Shown one piece after another: positions 7,122-14,961 of a stretch of 64,000 nucleotides of DNA. The translations under genes were made by a program, and so were the position numbers. This DNA comes from Nonlabens agnitus (GTDB lineage: Bacteria > Bacteroidota > Bacteroidia > Flavobacteriales > Flavobacteriaceae): the NCBI RefSeq assembly GCF_002994045.1, contig NZ_MQUC01000003.1:1092501-1156500 (forward strand). The letters run 5' to 3'. Numbering within the stretch: position 1 is the stretch's first letter; each line of letters begins with the position of its first letter. The notes beneath the pieces were generated by a model. That model did no database searches. It was not told where the DNA came from and was given only the letters and a program-made list of their open reading frames with translations.

Positions 7122-9368
7122 TTAGTTTAAAAATACGCCATTTAAAAATCTCACGAACTCATCATTTGTTTTTCTGGTCAATGTGGTGTAGGCAAGGCAG
7201 GCATTGGCATGCATGGAAATTTTCTCTCGTGGTCCAGCCTCAGCAGCGGCAATGGTATATTGCTCTTTGGCCGTTGAGAAGTCGGCTAGATATATGCTGG
7301 CTTCGGCAATAGTGGCGGCTTTCCAGATGCTTTCAAAAGGATCTTCTTGAGCACGCTTTCGCGAAAGCGTGGCATACTTTGTCATCTCCGCCCTATCCTG
7401 ATGGTGAACAATGCTCATAAAGGCAAGATTGATAGCTAAAAAATATTGCTTCTCGATATTGTTCTCATCAACAGCCATATCAAACGCTTTTTTGTATAGG
7501 TCAAAACTGCGATCGCCGTCTTTCTCTTTGTTGTATTTAAGAAAACGCCGTTTGACACGACCTGCAAGTAAGCCTAAGAAATAAAGGCTTTCATTTTCAT
7601 TTGCCTGACTTTCTGCAAAGTCTATCGCATCATCCAGCCGGTCGAGTCCTTCTAGTGCAAATATTAAATTACGCGTTCCTTTGTTACCTAGATTTTTACG
7701 GTCTGGCCAGAGTTCCCTAACCACAGCCTCGTAATCGCCTAACAATAGATTAATTTCTTCTTTGTTGGTGTATTTATTGGAGAAGGTATTGTCAGTCAGT
7801 GTTTTGCAAATCAACTGGTAACCATCATGATCAGTGTCTTCTGGCTGCACCATACTGAAATGATCTCCAGCTACTAATACATCGCTTGATACGTCAAAAA
7901 CGCCAAAGCTATTTTCTGTTCCCACAAGATTGTCATCAGTTCCTACAGCATTCTTCAAGGTAAAATCTGGTGTAGAAAAGGACGCATTCCATTCCTTTCT
8001 CAAGTTTTGAATAAACGTTCCTGTAGAAAATAAATTCTGGTGTCGTTTTTCCACCTCTTTATTATCCTTGGCAAGAATCCCTTTGTTGGGCGTTGCCATT
8101 AAAATGATATGACTAATTATAGAACGTTCCTCTGGTTTGAGTTGCAACATGGCCATTTGAATAGCAAGTCCACCTAGGCTATGCCCTACTAGTGCCACCC
8201 TTTTATAATCCTCAAACTTATGACGTATTCCAGAGGCAATATTATCTGCCAACTTTTGAAGGTCTAACGAGCTGGCCCATATATCATGCCCCATTTCTGG
8301 CATGTTGTTTTGGGAAAACCCAAGAGGAAATAAATCCCAACCATCCATATCGCTATCCTGAGCCAGTAGCTTAGGGACTTCACCAAAGGATTTATGCGCC
8401 TCACCAGAAAAACCGTGTACAAAAACAGCAGCGTTTACACCATGATTCTCCCTAAATTTAGATAGCACTTCACCAGTAGCTTCTTTCTCTGTTCCTTTTG
8501 ATTCAGTATATTGTTTTACAGTCTCTTGTATGTCTTTAAGTATATTTTTACTTAATATGAAGTTATCAAACATCTGCAGGGTTACAAAAGGTCGTTGTAC
8601 GCTCTTGACTTCTGGCACTTTACGCATCACATGATTGATTACATCAGTCATTCTCACGTAGGGTTCTTTAAAATCAGGATGGTGTTTTCCTTCCAGGACT
8701 TCTAGCAAACATTCTGTAAACAGACTGTTTTCTGCATCCTTAGGAATGATCCACGATCGTTCTTCGGCACGGCAAGATGATAAAATAGACATACCGCGAC
8801 CATCATCCATCTTGTGAATCATCCCTTCTGGATTGGTCAATCGATCCTTTAGGCTTGCTTTGCCTATACCTGGCGAACTCTTAGTCATACCACCAGCGTG
8901 ACAACAGTCCAGCACTAGAATGAGGCGACGTGTTTTGAGTGATGCCAGCTTTTCCTTTAGCTCCGTAGCGAGAACCCAAGTATCTCTATACTTTCTACCA
9001 TTATAATCGTTAGGAACCCAGAAATAATGGGTTTCATTCTCTTCTTCTGGTTTGAGATCCTTCCCGTCATGTTCCCATTCTTGTATGTCATTATCGGTAT
9101 ATGTACCTCCATGACCTGAGTAAAATAGCAAAACGCTGGAGTCTTCGTCTGTTTTATCGATCAATGTATCAAATGCGTCCAGAATTCCTTTTCTAGTGGC
9201 TTGCTTTTCTACCAGCAATTGTATATTCTCTGGCTTATAACCTACTTTATCAGGATCTGAAAGCAGATTAGCTATAGCTTCCGCATCTCGTGCACTGGCA
9301 GGCAAATCCTTGCCTACTCCTATTAAAAGCGCATATGCATTGTCGAGGTTTGATGTAGAGCTACTCAT
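7122..9368 (-). CDS. Caspase-like peptidase fused to an alpha/beta-hydrolase and TPR-like domain
   Basis: A 748-residue multidomain protein without membrane segments. Residues 10-275 are a C14 caspase/metacaspase domain: Y-S-G-H-G-G with His86 and L-V-L-D-C-C-H-A-G with Cys156 as the likely dyad. Residues 310-530 are an alpha/beta-hydrolase resembling PGAP1-type lipases: F-V-H-G-F oxyanion strand, G-H-S-L-G with Ser397, and G-D-H-F-S-M-V with His503. Residues 540-748 are helical and recall the TRAFs-binding/DUF4071 TPR-like domain. The start overlaps the 167-residue gene upstream by 4 bp (ATGA). A palindrome copy at 7353-7370 encodes T-L-S-R-K-R in the C-terminal domain. Confidence 0.88.
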   Translation of the reverse strand: MSSSTSNLDNAYALLIGVGKDLPASARDAEAIANLLSDPDKVGYKPENIQLLVEKQATRKGILDAFDTLIDKTDEDSSVLLFYSGHGGTYTDNDIQEWEHDGKDLKPEEENETHYFWVPNDYNGRKYRDTWVLATELKEKLASLKTRRLILVLDCCHAGGMTKSSPGIGKASLKDRLTNPEGMIHKMDDGRGMSILSSCRAEERSWIIPKDAENSLFTECLLEVLEGKHHPDFKEPYVRMTDVINHVMRKVPEVKSVQRPFVTLQMFDNFILSKNILKDIQETVKQYTESKGTEKEATGEVLSKFRENHGVNAAVFVHGFSGEAHKSFGEVPKLLAQDSDMDGWDLFPLGFSQNNMPEMGHDIWASSLDLQKLADNIASGIRHKFEDYKRVALVGHSLGGLAIQMAMLQLKPEERSIISHIILMATPNKGILAKDNKEVEKRHQNLFSTGTFIQNLRKEWNASFSTPDFTLKNAVGTDDNLVGTENSFGVFDVSSDVLVAGDHFSMVQPEDTDHDGYQLICKTLTDNTFSNKYTNKEEINLLLGDYEAVVRELWPDRKNLGNKGTRNLIFALEGLDRLDDAIDFAESQANENESLYFLGLLAGRVKRRFLKYNKEKDGDRSFDLYKKAFDMAVDENNIEKQYFLAINLAFMSIVHHQDRAEMTKYATLSRKRAQEDPFESIWKAATIAEASIYLADFSTAKEQYTIAAAEAGPREKISMHANACLAYTTLTRKTNDEFVRFLNGVFLN
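7353..7370. repeat. Dispersed palindrome inside the caspase gene
   Basis: An 18-bp perfect palindrome around GCTTTCGCGAAAGC. In the gene's frame it is read as T-L-S-R-K-R, near residue 670. Confidence 0.92.
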
Positions 9369-9868
9369 TGTATGGAATCTAACATTTGTTGTAATTGGGC
9401 TACCTGAGCATGTGAAATTGATATAGGTGCTGCATCAATCGCGGTGATAAGACGTTGCATTTTTACGCTTTTTTTTGGTGGAATGATGTTGCGTTGTACC
9501 AGCTCTGTTAAGATAGAAGATGGAGATTTTCCAATTACATTTATAGAACAATCGGTTGCTAATTCTACCAACGTATTATCTATTGACCTTTTGATCTCAA
9601 CTAACTGTTCGTAAGGCCTTAACTTTTTCTCAAACCCTATCTTTGGACCACTTTTTTCTACACCAGCCGCAAGATCACTACCGAAAGTTTCTTGTGCGGC
9701 CTCAAGTGCGCTCTCGAAAGTAAGTGACAAACCACTGGCATTTGCCGTTATGGCTCCTAGCCTACCAAAGGCCGCTACCATAGGTTTGCGAAATAGAAGA
9801 ATAATAATCAACAACATTGAGGGCCAAATGATGACGTTGATGAGTGCAATAAATTCTTGGATGGTCAT
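9365..9868 (-). CDS. Small membrane protein with helical C-terminal domain
   Basis: I do not recognise a named family with confidence. The 167-residue protein has one membrane helix at the N-terminus (about residues 8-27, I-I-W-P-S-M-L-L-I-I-I-L-L-F-R-K-P) followed by a cytoplasmic region. The layout of the second half (a helix starting Y-E-Q-L-V-E-I, then S-S-I-L-T-E-L and a further helix) recalls the DUF4145-like/HEPN-like helical proteins often found in defence loci, but the R-N-x(n)-H ribonuclease motif is absent. It lies between the TPR sensor gene (18 bp gap) and the caspase gene (4-bp overlap), so it is almost certainly co-translated with them. Confidence 0.75.
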   Translation of the reverse strand: MTIQEFIALINVIIWPSMLLIIILLFRKPMVAAFGRLGAITANASGLSLTFESALEAAQETFGSDLAAGVEKSGPKIGFEKKLRPYEQLVEIKRSIDNTLVELATDCSINVIGKSPSSILTELVQRNIIPPKKSVKMQRLITAIDAAPISISHAQVAQLQQMLDSIQ

Positions 9869-9886
9869 ATGGTAGCGTTTTAATGG

Positions 9887-11872
9887 TTAATGCCAGTAAT
9901 TCATGATCTTATCAAATTCAGGGGTTTTGATTATATTTTTAAAAACGGGATCATTTTGAAACCTGCGCGTGGTATAAATGTTACCATCAGCAATGGAGGT
10001 TTGTAATAGTCGAAGGGCTTTATCATCATTCCCTATTCCTGCGTGATATCTAGCTAATTCATAATCAGTACTACCGTAATCGTAGTCTGTTTTAAGTCTT
10101 TTTATCTGGGCAAGCGTTTCCATGGCTTGTGATTTATTCCCGGCTTTATAAAATGCCGTTGCCAGCAAGGATTTTATTCTAATGTCTGCAGGTTTTGCGG
10201 CTGCTAGACGTTGCGCAAGCGATAGCGCTTTTACGTTTTGCCCTAGCCATAACATGGATTGTAGCGTACTGGCATCTTCAAAACCTTGACTTAATTCAAT
10301 GACTTTAAGGAATTTCGCTTTCGCGAAAGCGAGATCATCCATCAACATAGCCTGCATTCCAAGAAAATACTGCAACCGGACTATTTCTTCAGGCCGCAAT
10401 GATAATTCCTGCCGTTCCAGCAAAAGATCGATTTTTCTCTTCTGTCCCGTTTTAAGATAAGCGACTACCAATGGTTCCAGCAACAATTCTTGTTCCCGAT
10501 CCTTAATGACTTTCTCAAGTTCGCTGATCACCTTTTGATAATCCCCAAGCTCAATATGGGCTAACGCACTTACATATTGACGATTAAGACACGTGTGGCA
10601 GTTATACAGATCCAAAGAATCGTTTGAAATACGTTCATAAATAGGTTCTACATCCTCAGGCCTATTGACGTACTGCTGGGCAACAACCATTACAGTAGAG
10701 TTATCGACAAGCTGTTGTGGTACAAATCGATACTCTTCTAGCAGCGTTTGATAGACTCGATCGTTTTCTCCATTGATAAGCGCCTCATAGTACTTCAATA
10801 GATTTGCCTGTCTTTTATTATCGTAGGCTGTCAATTTTATGGTTCGGCGTAAAGAGTCTGCGATTTTGTAATTGCCTTGACCGTAATGGTAGGCCACTCT
10901 CAATACTTGAGGTTCAAAAAAGGTAGGATCTATAGATATAGACTCGTTCAATAAATTTAGATAGTCTTTCTCGCGATGGGACTTTGACTTTGCTTCCAGT
11001 AGTTTCTCGTAAGCCATATATTTAGGAGGATTACGTTGCAAGCTCAAAGAATCGTTTTTGTTTTCTAAAAACAGATACCCCATGATGAGTTGCTTAATAT
11101 TCTCGATACACACCAGCGGATCTCTACTGGAACACGATTGCGGTTTAAATGAAACCAATATATCCGATGTTTTCCCATCCGTTATGGAGCTTTGTACGAT
11201 CAGCTGATCTTTATTTAGAAAATATGTTCCCGTAATGATTTTACTAGGCTGTATGAACCGGTCTAGAATCTTGATAGAGCCAGATGTATAGCCTTCAAAA
11301 TCTTCTGCATATTGCTTTATGGTCTCGGTAGATATTACCTGGGCAATTTGTTTCTCATTAATTCCCTGAATAATCCAATCTGCCGCCATGCTGCCCGCTA
11401 CGTCCAGAGAATCTTGCATACTGTTATTCTTGAATTTGAGCACCACGATGCGATCATCAACATCTACTATGGGTTCGCTTTCCACGCGTACAACCGTCTT
11501 AACGAGTGGTTCATCGTTATTAAAGAAATTTGCTTTAGTAATGACCACTACAACAGCCATACAGACCACGGAGAATATAGCTACCGTACCGAAATAGATC
11601 TTTTTAAAAGAAGCAATAGATGCTAATTCTTTTTTGCTTTGATCCTCGTTGTATTCTATATGAATTTTAAATTTATAGATGTAATACAGATAGAACGGGA
11701 AACCTAGTACCAAAATGAGTATCAGGACGGTAACCGACTTTTTAGGTAAACCAATGGGTTCCCATACTACCGCGAGTACTTGAAGTAACACCCATGTGGA
11801 AACCAAGTAGATAGAAATAAGCTTTAGAACGTCCTTCTTTTGACATTCAGCGATAAATTGCTTTATCGTCAT
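9887..11872 (-). CDS. Three-helix membrane protein with FlgO/TolB-like and TPR domains (putative sensor)
   Basis: The 661-residue protein begins like the membrane proteins often attached to adenylate cyclases or TolB-like domains: a short cytoplasmic helix, then helices at about 17-38, 45-66 and 95-115 with the W-E-P-I-G-L-P motif between the first two. Residues 140-290 (starting I-V-V-L-K-F-K-N-N) resemble the FlgO/TolB N-terminal fold. The remainder is a chain of TPR repeats, ending in N-D-P-V-F-K-N-I-I-K-T-P-E-F-D as in that family. With three helices the large part should face the periplasm if the N-terminus is inside. It is first in the operon with TIR and caspase. A palindrome copy encodes A-F-A-K-A in a TPR. 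Confidence 0.82.
   Translation of the reverse strand: MTIKQFIAECQKKDVLKLISIYLVSTWVLLQVLAVVWEPIGLPKKSVTVLILILVLGFPFYLYYIYKFKIHIEYNEDQSKKELASIASFKKIYFGTVAIFSVVCMAVVVVITKANFFNNDEPLVKTVVRVESEPIVDVDDRIVVLKFKNNSMQDSLDVAGSMAADWIIQGINEKQIAQVISTETIKQYAEDFEGYTSGSIKILDRFIQPSKIITGTYFLNKDQLIVQSSITDGKTSDILVSFKPQSCSSRDPLVCIENIKQLIMGYLFLENKNDSLSLQRNPPKYMAYEKLLEAKSKSHREKDYLNLLNESISIDPTFFEPQVLRVAYHYGQGNYKIADSLRRTIKLTAYDNKRQANLLKYYEALINGENDRVYQTLLEEYRFVPQQLVDNSTVMVVAQQYVNRPEDVEPIYERISNDSLDLYNCHTCLNRQYVSALAHIELGDYQKVISELEKVIKDREQELLLEPLVVAYLKTGQKRKIDLLLERQELSLRPEEIVRLQYFLGMQAMLMDDLAFAKAKFLKVIELSQGFEDASTLQSMLWLGQNVKALSLAQRLAAAKPADIRIKSLLATAFYKAGNKSQAMETLAQIKRLKTDYDYGSTDYELARYHAGIGNDDKALRLLQTSIADGNIYTTRRFQNDPVFKNIIKTPEFDKIMNYWH
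10315..10332. repeat. Dispersed palindrome inside the TPR sensor gene
   Basis: An 18-bp perfect palindrome with core GCTTTCGCGAAAGC, translated as A-F-A-K-A within a TPR helix. Confidence 0.92.
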
Positions 11873-11915
11873 TGGTGGTTGGTTTTATAATTACTTGAAA
11901 ATTAAGGATTAATAA

Positions 11916-11923
11916 CAAATATT
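11916..11923 (-). promoter_or_regulatory. Possible -7 box of the TIR/caspase operon
   Basis: On the minus strand this reads AATATTTG, one mismatch from TAnnTTTG, 43 bp before the operon's first start codon. It is the best candidate in the 97-bp divergent gap, but weak. Confidence 0.3.
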
Positions 11924-11969
11924 CGCTAACTTAACAGTCATTAAGTTCTAACTAAAAAACCTTTAAACC

Positions 11970-12107
11970 ATGAGCACTGAAAAAACTCCATCACCAAAGC
12001 CAGGAAAAGACGCACCAAAACCTGGAAAACCTATTGATCAAGATCAAGACGGAACACCAAAAACTGGCGTAGTTATAGGTCCTAGAAGAGATGGCCCAGC
12101 CATCTAA
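11970..12107 (+). CDS. Small Pro/Lys/Gly-rich protein (45 aa)
   Basis: A short frame from ATG 11970 to TAA 12107 encodes 45 residues with no hydrophobic segment. It contains two K-P-G-K-x-x-P-K-P-G-K-like units (around residues 10-21), an acidic D-Q-D-Q-D-G stretch, and a C-terminal half V-V-I-G-P-R-R-D-G-P-A-I. Supporting evidence: it is divergent from the TIR/caspase operon (97 bp between start codons), its composition is far from random for AT-rich intergenic DNA, and a hairpin terminator follows at 12160-12184. No family is recognised. It could be a partner, substrate or signal for the neighbouring operon, but this rests on position only. Confidence 0.6.
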   Translation: MSTEKTPSPKPGKDAPKPGKPIDQDQDGTPKTGVVIGPRRDGPAI

Positions 12108-12159
12108 GTTTTGATTTTTAATTCAATAAGTAATCTAATTTGGACGTCATCTAATTAAA

Positions 12160-12184
12160 AAACCCATTGCACTGCAATGGGTTT
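12160..12184. terminator. Bidirectional hairpin terminator
   Basis: An 11-bp perfect stem (AAACCCATTGC / GCAATGGGTTT) with a 3-nt loop. On the minus strand it runs into a T6 tract, as expected for termination of the flavin monooxygenase gene; it may also end the small plus-strand gene at 12107. Confidence 0.8.
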
Positions 12185-12250
12185 CATTATAATCAAATGG
12201 TAAATGAGTATCGTATGGAGCTATTTTGCTTTTCAGAACTTCTTCTGTTT

Positions 12251-12289
12251 TAGCTTTCGCGCCAGCGCGCCGATAGGCAGAAAGTGAAC
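12251..12289. repeat. Long-loop variant of the dispersed palindrome (right edge of the TIR/caspase block)
   Basis: GCTTTCGCGCC, a GC-rich middle, then CAGAAAGTGAA: similar to, and in the same orientation as, the element at 6039-6078, with several mismatches in the second arm. Confidence 0.65.
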
Positions 12290-12307
12290 TAAAAATTAAA
12301 ACCTCAA

Positions 12308-13336
12308 TTATGCTGCCACTGCTTCCTTTTCGGCCGTGAGCTCTTTCATAATATTTGCAAATGAGTTGTAAGATTTGATCTTATCATTTACATCATAGAT
12401 ATTACAAACTGCGATGAGCTCATCGGCATTGGTTTGTTTCAAGAAATCTTTTACTTGCGCCTTAACAGTTTCCTTACTGCCAATAAAGGAATATTTGAGC
12501 ATTTGATGTAATTGTGGATGCTGCATCACTTGCTGTAAATCGTCGTCCATCACAACTGGAGGCTGCACAAAATCGCGTTGGCCCGTGAAGATCCCTATAA
12601 TCATTTTAATCAACGAGGTGGCTAGAGCTTGTGCTTCTTCGTCAGTGTCGGCAATAATTACATTCACACCTGCCATCACATAGGGTTTATCCAAAACCTC
12701 TGATGGCTTAAATTCTTCTCGGTAAATCTTTAGGGCATCAAATAAATGAGTGGTAGCAAAATGGCTGGCAAATGCATAGGGTAATCCTTTTGCTGCCGCG
12801 AGATGTGCACTGTCGGTGCTGGATCCAAGAATGTATAGAGGCACATCAACACCTTCAGCCACGGTAGCGCGAACTTTTGATCTTGCATTTTCCTTCTTGA
12901 AATAAGTCTCGAGTTTTTCCAGTTCTGCTGGAAAGGAATGCGCGGCTTGCATAAAATCAGAGCGAATCGCTTGTGCGGTTTCACGATCTGTACCAGGTGC
13001 ACGACCCAAACCTAGATCGATTCTATTGGGATAAAGGCTTGCCAAAGTTCCAAATTGCTCTGCTATAATCAATGGCGAGTGATTAGGTAACATGATGCCA
13101 CCAGATCCTATGCGCAAGGTATTGGTGTTTTCTGCCAGATATCCTATTAATATGGACGTAGCACTACTACCTATGTTTGGAGCGTTGTGATGCTCTGCAA
13201 GCCAATATCGCTCGTAACCATTCTCTTCGGCAGCTTCAGCAATCTTAAGAACATTGTGATAGGTCTGTTGAATGGTTTGACCTTGTGATACCAGTGCAAG
13301 ATCAAGTATAGAATATAATGTTTGATTCTTTTTCAT
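12308..13336 (-). CDS. LLM-class flavin-dependent oxidoreductase (luciferase-like monooxygenase)
   Basis: This 342-residue protein is full length for the luciferase-like monooxygenase family of the YhbW/MsnO8 type. Diagnostic parts are L-A-E-H-H-N (about residues 47-52), G-S-G-G-I-M-L-P-N-H-S-P in the flavin-binding barrel, and D-L-G-L-G-R-A-P-G-T-D. Such enzymes use reduced FMN (or F420 in some lineages) to oxidise small molecules; the substrate here is unknown. It is a single-gene unit ending at the hairpin 12160-12184. Confidence 0.88.
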   Translation of the reverse strand: MKKNQTLYSILDLALVSQGQTIQQTYHNVLKIAEAAEENGYERYWLAEHHNAPNIGSSATSILIGYLAENTNTLRIGSGGIMLPNHSPLIIAEQFGTLASLYPNRIDLGLGRAPGTDRETAQAIRSDFMQAAHSFPAELEKLETYFKKENARSKVRATVAEGVDVPLYILGSSTDSAHLAAAKGLPYAFASHFATTHLFDALKIYREEFKPSEVLDKPYVMAGVNVIIADTDEEAQALATSLIKMIIGIFTGQRDFVQPPVVMDDDLQQVMQHPQLHQMLKYSFIGSKETVKAQVKDFLKQTNADELIAVCNIYDVNDKIKSYNSFANIMKELTAEKEAVAA

Positions 13337-13442
13337 GAACTACAGAGGTCAAACGCTGTACCATTTTAAATAGCTGCCATAATAGCAAGATGAAGCACCT
13401 GTAATCGTGTTACTATTGAATTTTTTAAATGCCGTGCAATAA

Positions 13443-13474
13443 AAAACCCATCTAGGTAAGCCTAGATGGGTTTT
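13443..13474 (-). terminator. Terminator of the cold shock gene
   Basis: A 14-bp perfect stem (AAAACCCATCTAGG and its complement) with loop TAAG, followed on the minus strand by a T-run. It lies downstream of the Csp gene. Confidence 0.85.
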
Positions 13475-13531
13475 AATTTCAATTCCTTATTTCCTTAAGA
13501 AAACGGGAAGGGCAGTTTGTTTAAATTCTGA

Positions 13532-13723
13532 TTATAGAACTTTTACGTTTACTGCGTTCAATCCTTTGTTTCCTTCTTTAAGATCAAAAGATACTTCATC
13601 GCCTTCGCGAATTTCATCGATCAATCCTGAGATATGTACGAAGTGGTCCTTGTCAACACCTTCTTCAGTGATGAATCCGAAACCTTTAGTTTCATTGAAA
13701 AATTTTACTGTTCCTGTACTCAT
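13532..13723 (-). CDS. Cold shock protein, CspA family
   Basis: A 63-residue single cold-shock domain with both RNA-binding motifs: K-F-F-N-E-T-K-G-F-G-F-I (RNP1 region) and D-H-F-V-H-I (RNP2). It is an RNA chaperone of the cytoplasm. A near-consensus -7 box (CATCTTTG on the minus strand, 13749-13756) lies about 25 bp upstream, implying a short leader, not the long regulatory leader of E. coli cspA. Confidence 0.95.
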   Translation of the reverse strand: MSTGTVKFFNETKGFGFITEEGVDKDHFVHISGLIDEIREGDEVSFDLKEGNKGLNAVNVKVL

Positions 13724-13965
13724 TGTAAATGTTATAATAATTAAGCTGCAAAGATGAACTTATTCTAGGTAGGAACAGCTATTATTATCAGTTATATTTA
13801 AATAAAAAACTTTTGAAAATCAACAACTTACTATCTATAGGCCTTGCCATAGGATTGAACCTTTAATTAATTTTTGAATTGGCAGCTCACGACTACCTTT
13901 TTGTTGCGTATTGCAAGCCGATCGCCTATTTTTAAAGGGTCAAACAGGAACTAAAAGGACAACTT

Positions 13966-14850
13966 ATGGCCATTATCAAACGAGAAGACATTTCCCAAGA
14001 GGTTTTTGACCTCTATGACGATTATGCCCACAACAAGATTGACAGACGTGTCTTTTTAGAGCGTTTATCGGTTTTTGCGGTAGGCGCGATCACACTACCT
14101 TCCTTGCTCAGTTTTGTGCAACCTAATTATGAGAACCCAACGGTTCCCGTCGATGACGATAGATTTGCGAGTGAATACATTACTTATGAGTCTTCTAAAG
14201 GTGGCGGCGAGATTAAAGGTTTGCTTTCAAAACCAGCTCATCTGACAGATAAAGTTCCTGGTATCGTCGTGGTTCATGAAAATCGTGGATTGAATCCTTA
14301 TGTGGAAGATGTAGGCCGACAAGGTGCGGTTGATGGATTCATCACCTTAGCACCAGACGCCTTGACACCATTGGGCGGTTATCCAGGTAATGATGATGAA
14401 GGTCGTGCCATGCAAAGCAAGCGCGATCGATTGGAAATGCTGGAAGACTTTATTGCTGCTTACCATTACGTCAAAAACCATGAGAACTGCAATGGCAATG
14501 TAGGCGTCGTGGGCTTCTGTTTTGGTGGTTGGGTGGCAAACATGATGGCTGTACAACTGCCAGGTTTAGGTGCGGCCGTACCTTTTTATGGTCGACAGCC
14601 TGATAAGGAACAAGCCGCCGAGGTTAAGGCGCCGCTCCTACTTCAATATGCTGGACTGGATGAGCGCGTGAATGCCGGCTGGCCAGAATACAAGGAAGTT
14701 TTGGAATCCAACAACATTGAGCATACCGCTTATTTTTATGAAGGTGTCAACCACGGCTTCCACAATTATTCCACACCTAGGTACGACAAAGCTGCTGCAG
14801 ATCTTGCCTGGAGCCGTACGATTGATTTTTTCAAAAAGCATCTTTCTTGA
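13966..14850 (+). CDS. Dienelactone hydrolase family protein, possibly exported
   Basis: The 294-residue alpha/beta-hydrolase has the nucleophile-elbow G-F-C-F-G-G-W with Cys in place of Ser (typical of dienelactone hydrolases), the H-E-N-R-G-L-N-P motif, the acid in Q-Y-A-G-L-D, and N-H-G-F-H at the C-terminus. The N-terminus has D-R-R-V-F-L-E-R-L followed by a hydrophobic stretch and A-I-T-L-P, which looks like a Tat-type signal, as in several related proteins. A TATTTTTA box at 13927-13934 with a TTG 20 bp before it is a plausible promoter. The natural substrate is unknown. Confidence 0.88.
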   Translation: MAIIKREDISQEVFDLYDDYAHNKIDRRVFLERLSVFAVGAITLPSLLSFVQPNYENPTVPVDDDRFASEYITYESSKGGGEIKGLLSKPAHLTDKVPGIVVVHENRGLNPYVEDVGRQGAVDGFITLAPDALTPLGGYPGNDDEGRAMQSKRDRLEMLEDFIAAYHYVKNHENCNGNVGVVGFCFGGWVANMMAVQLPGLGAAVPFYGRQPDKEQAAEVKAPLLLQYAGLDERVNAGWPEYKEVLESNNIEHTAYFYEGVNHGFHNYSTPRYDKAAADLAWSRTIDFFKKHLS

Positions 14851-14870
14851 TGCAAGAAGATACAGAGTCT

Positions 14871-14908
14871 CGCTTTCCTGTTTACCGACAAGCAATCACA
14901 TAAGCGAA
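14871..14908. repeat. Degenerate long-loop copy of the dispersed palindrome
   Basis: CGCTTTCCTG begins the element and TAAGCGAA closes it, with a middle that has lost most pairing. It resembles the copy at 62809-62845. It may be a decaying member of the family. Confidence 0.45.
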
Positions 14909-14961
14909 CTCTCATAAAACTTTTTCCGTCTAATTTTAAACCTAACAATTAATATAAACCA

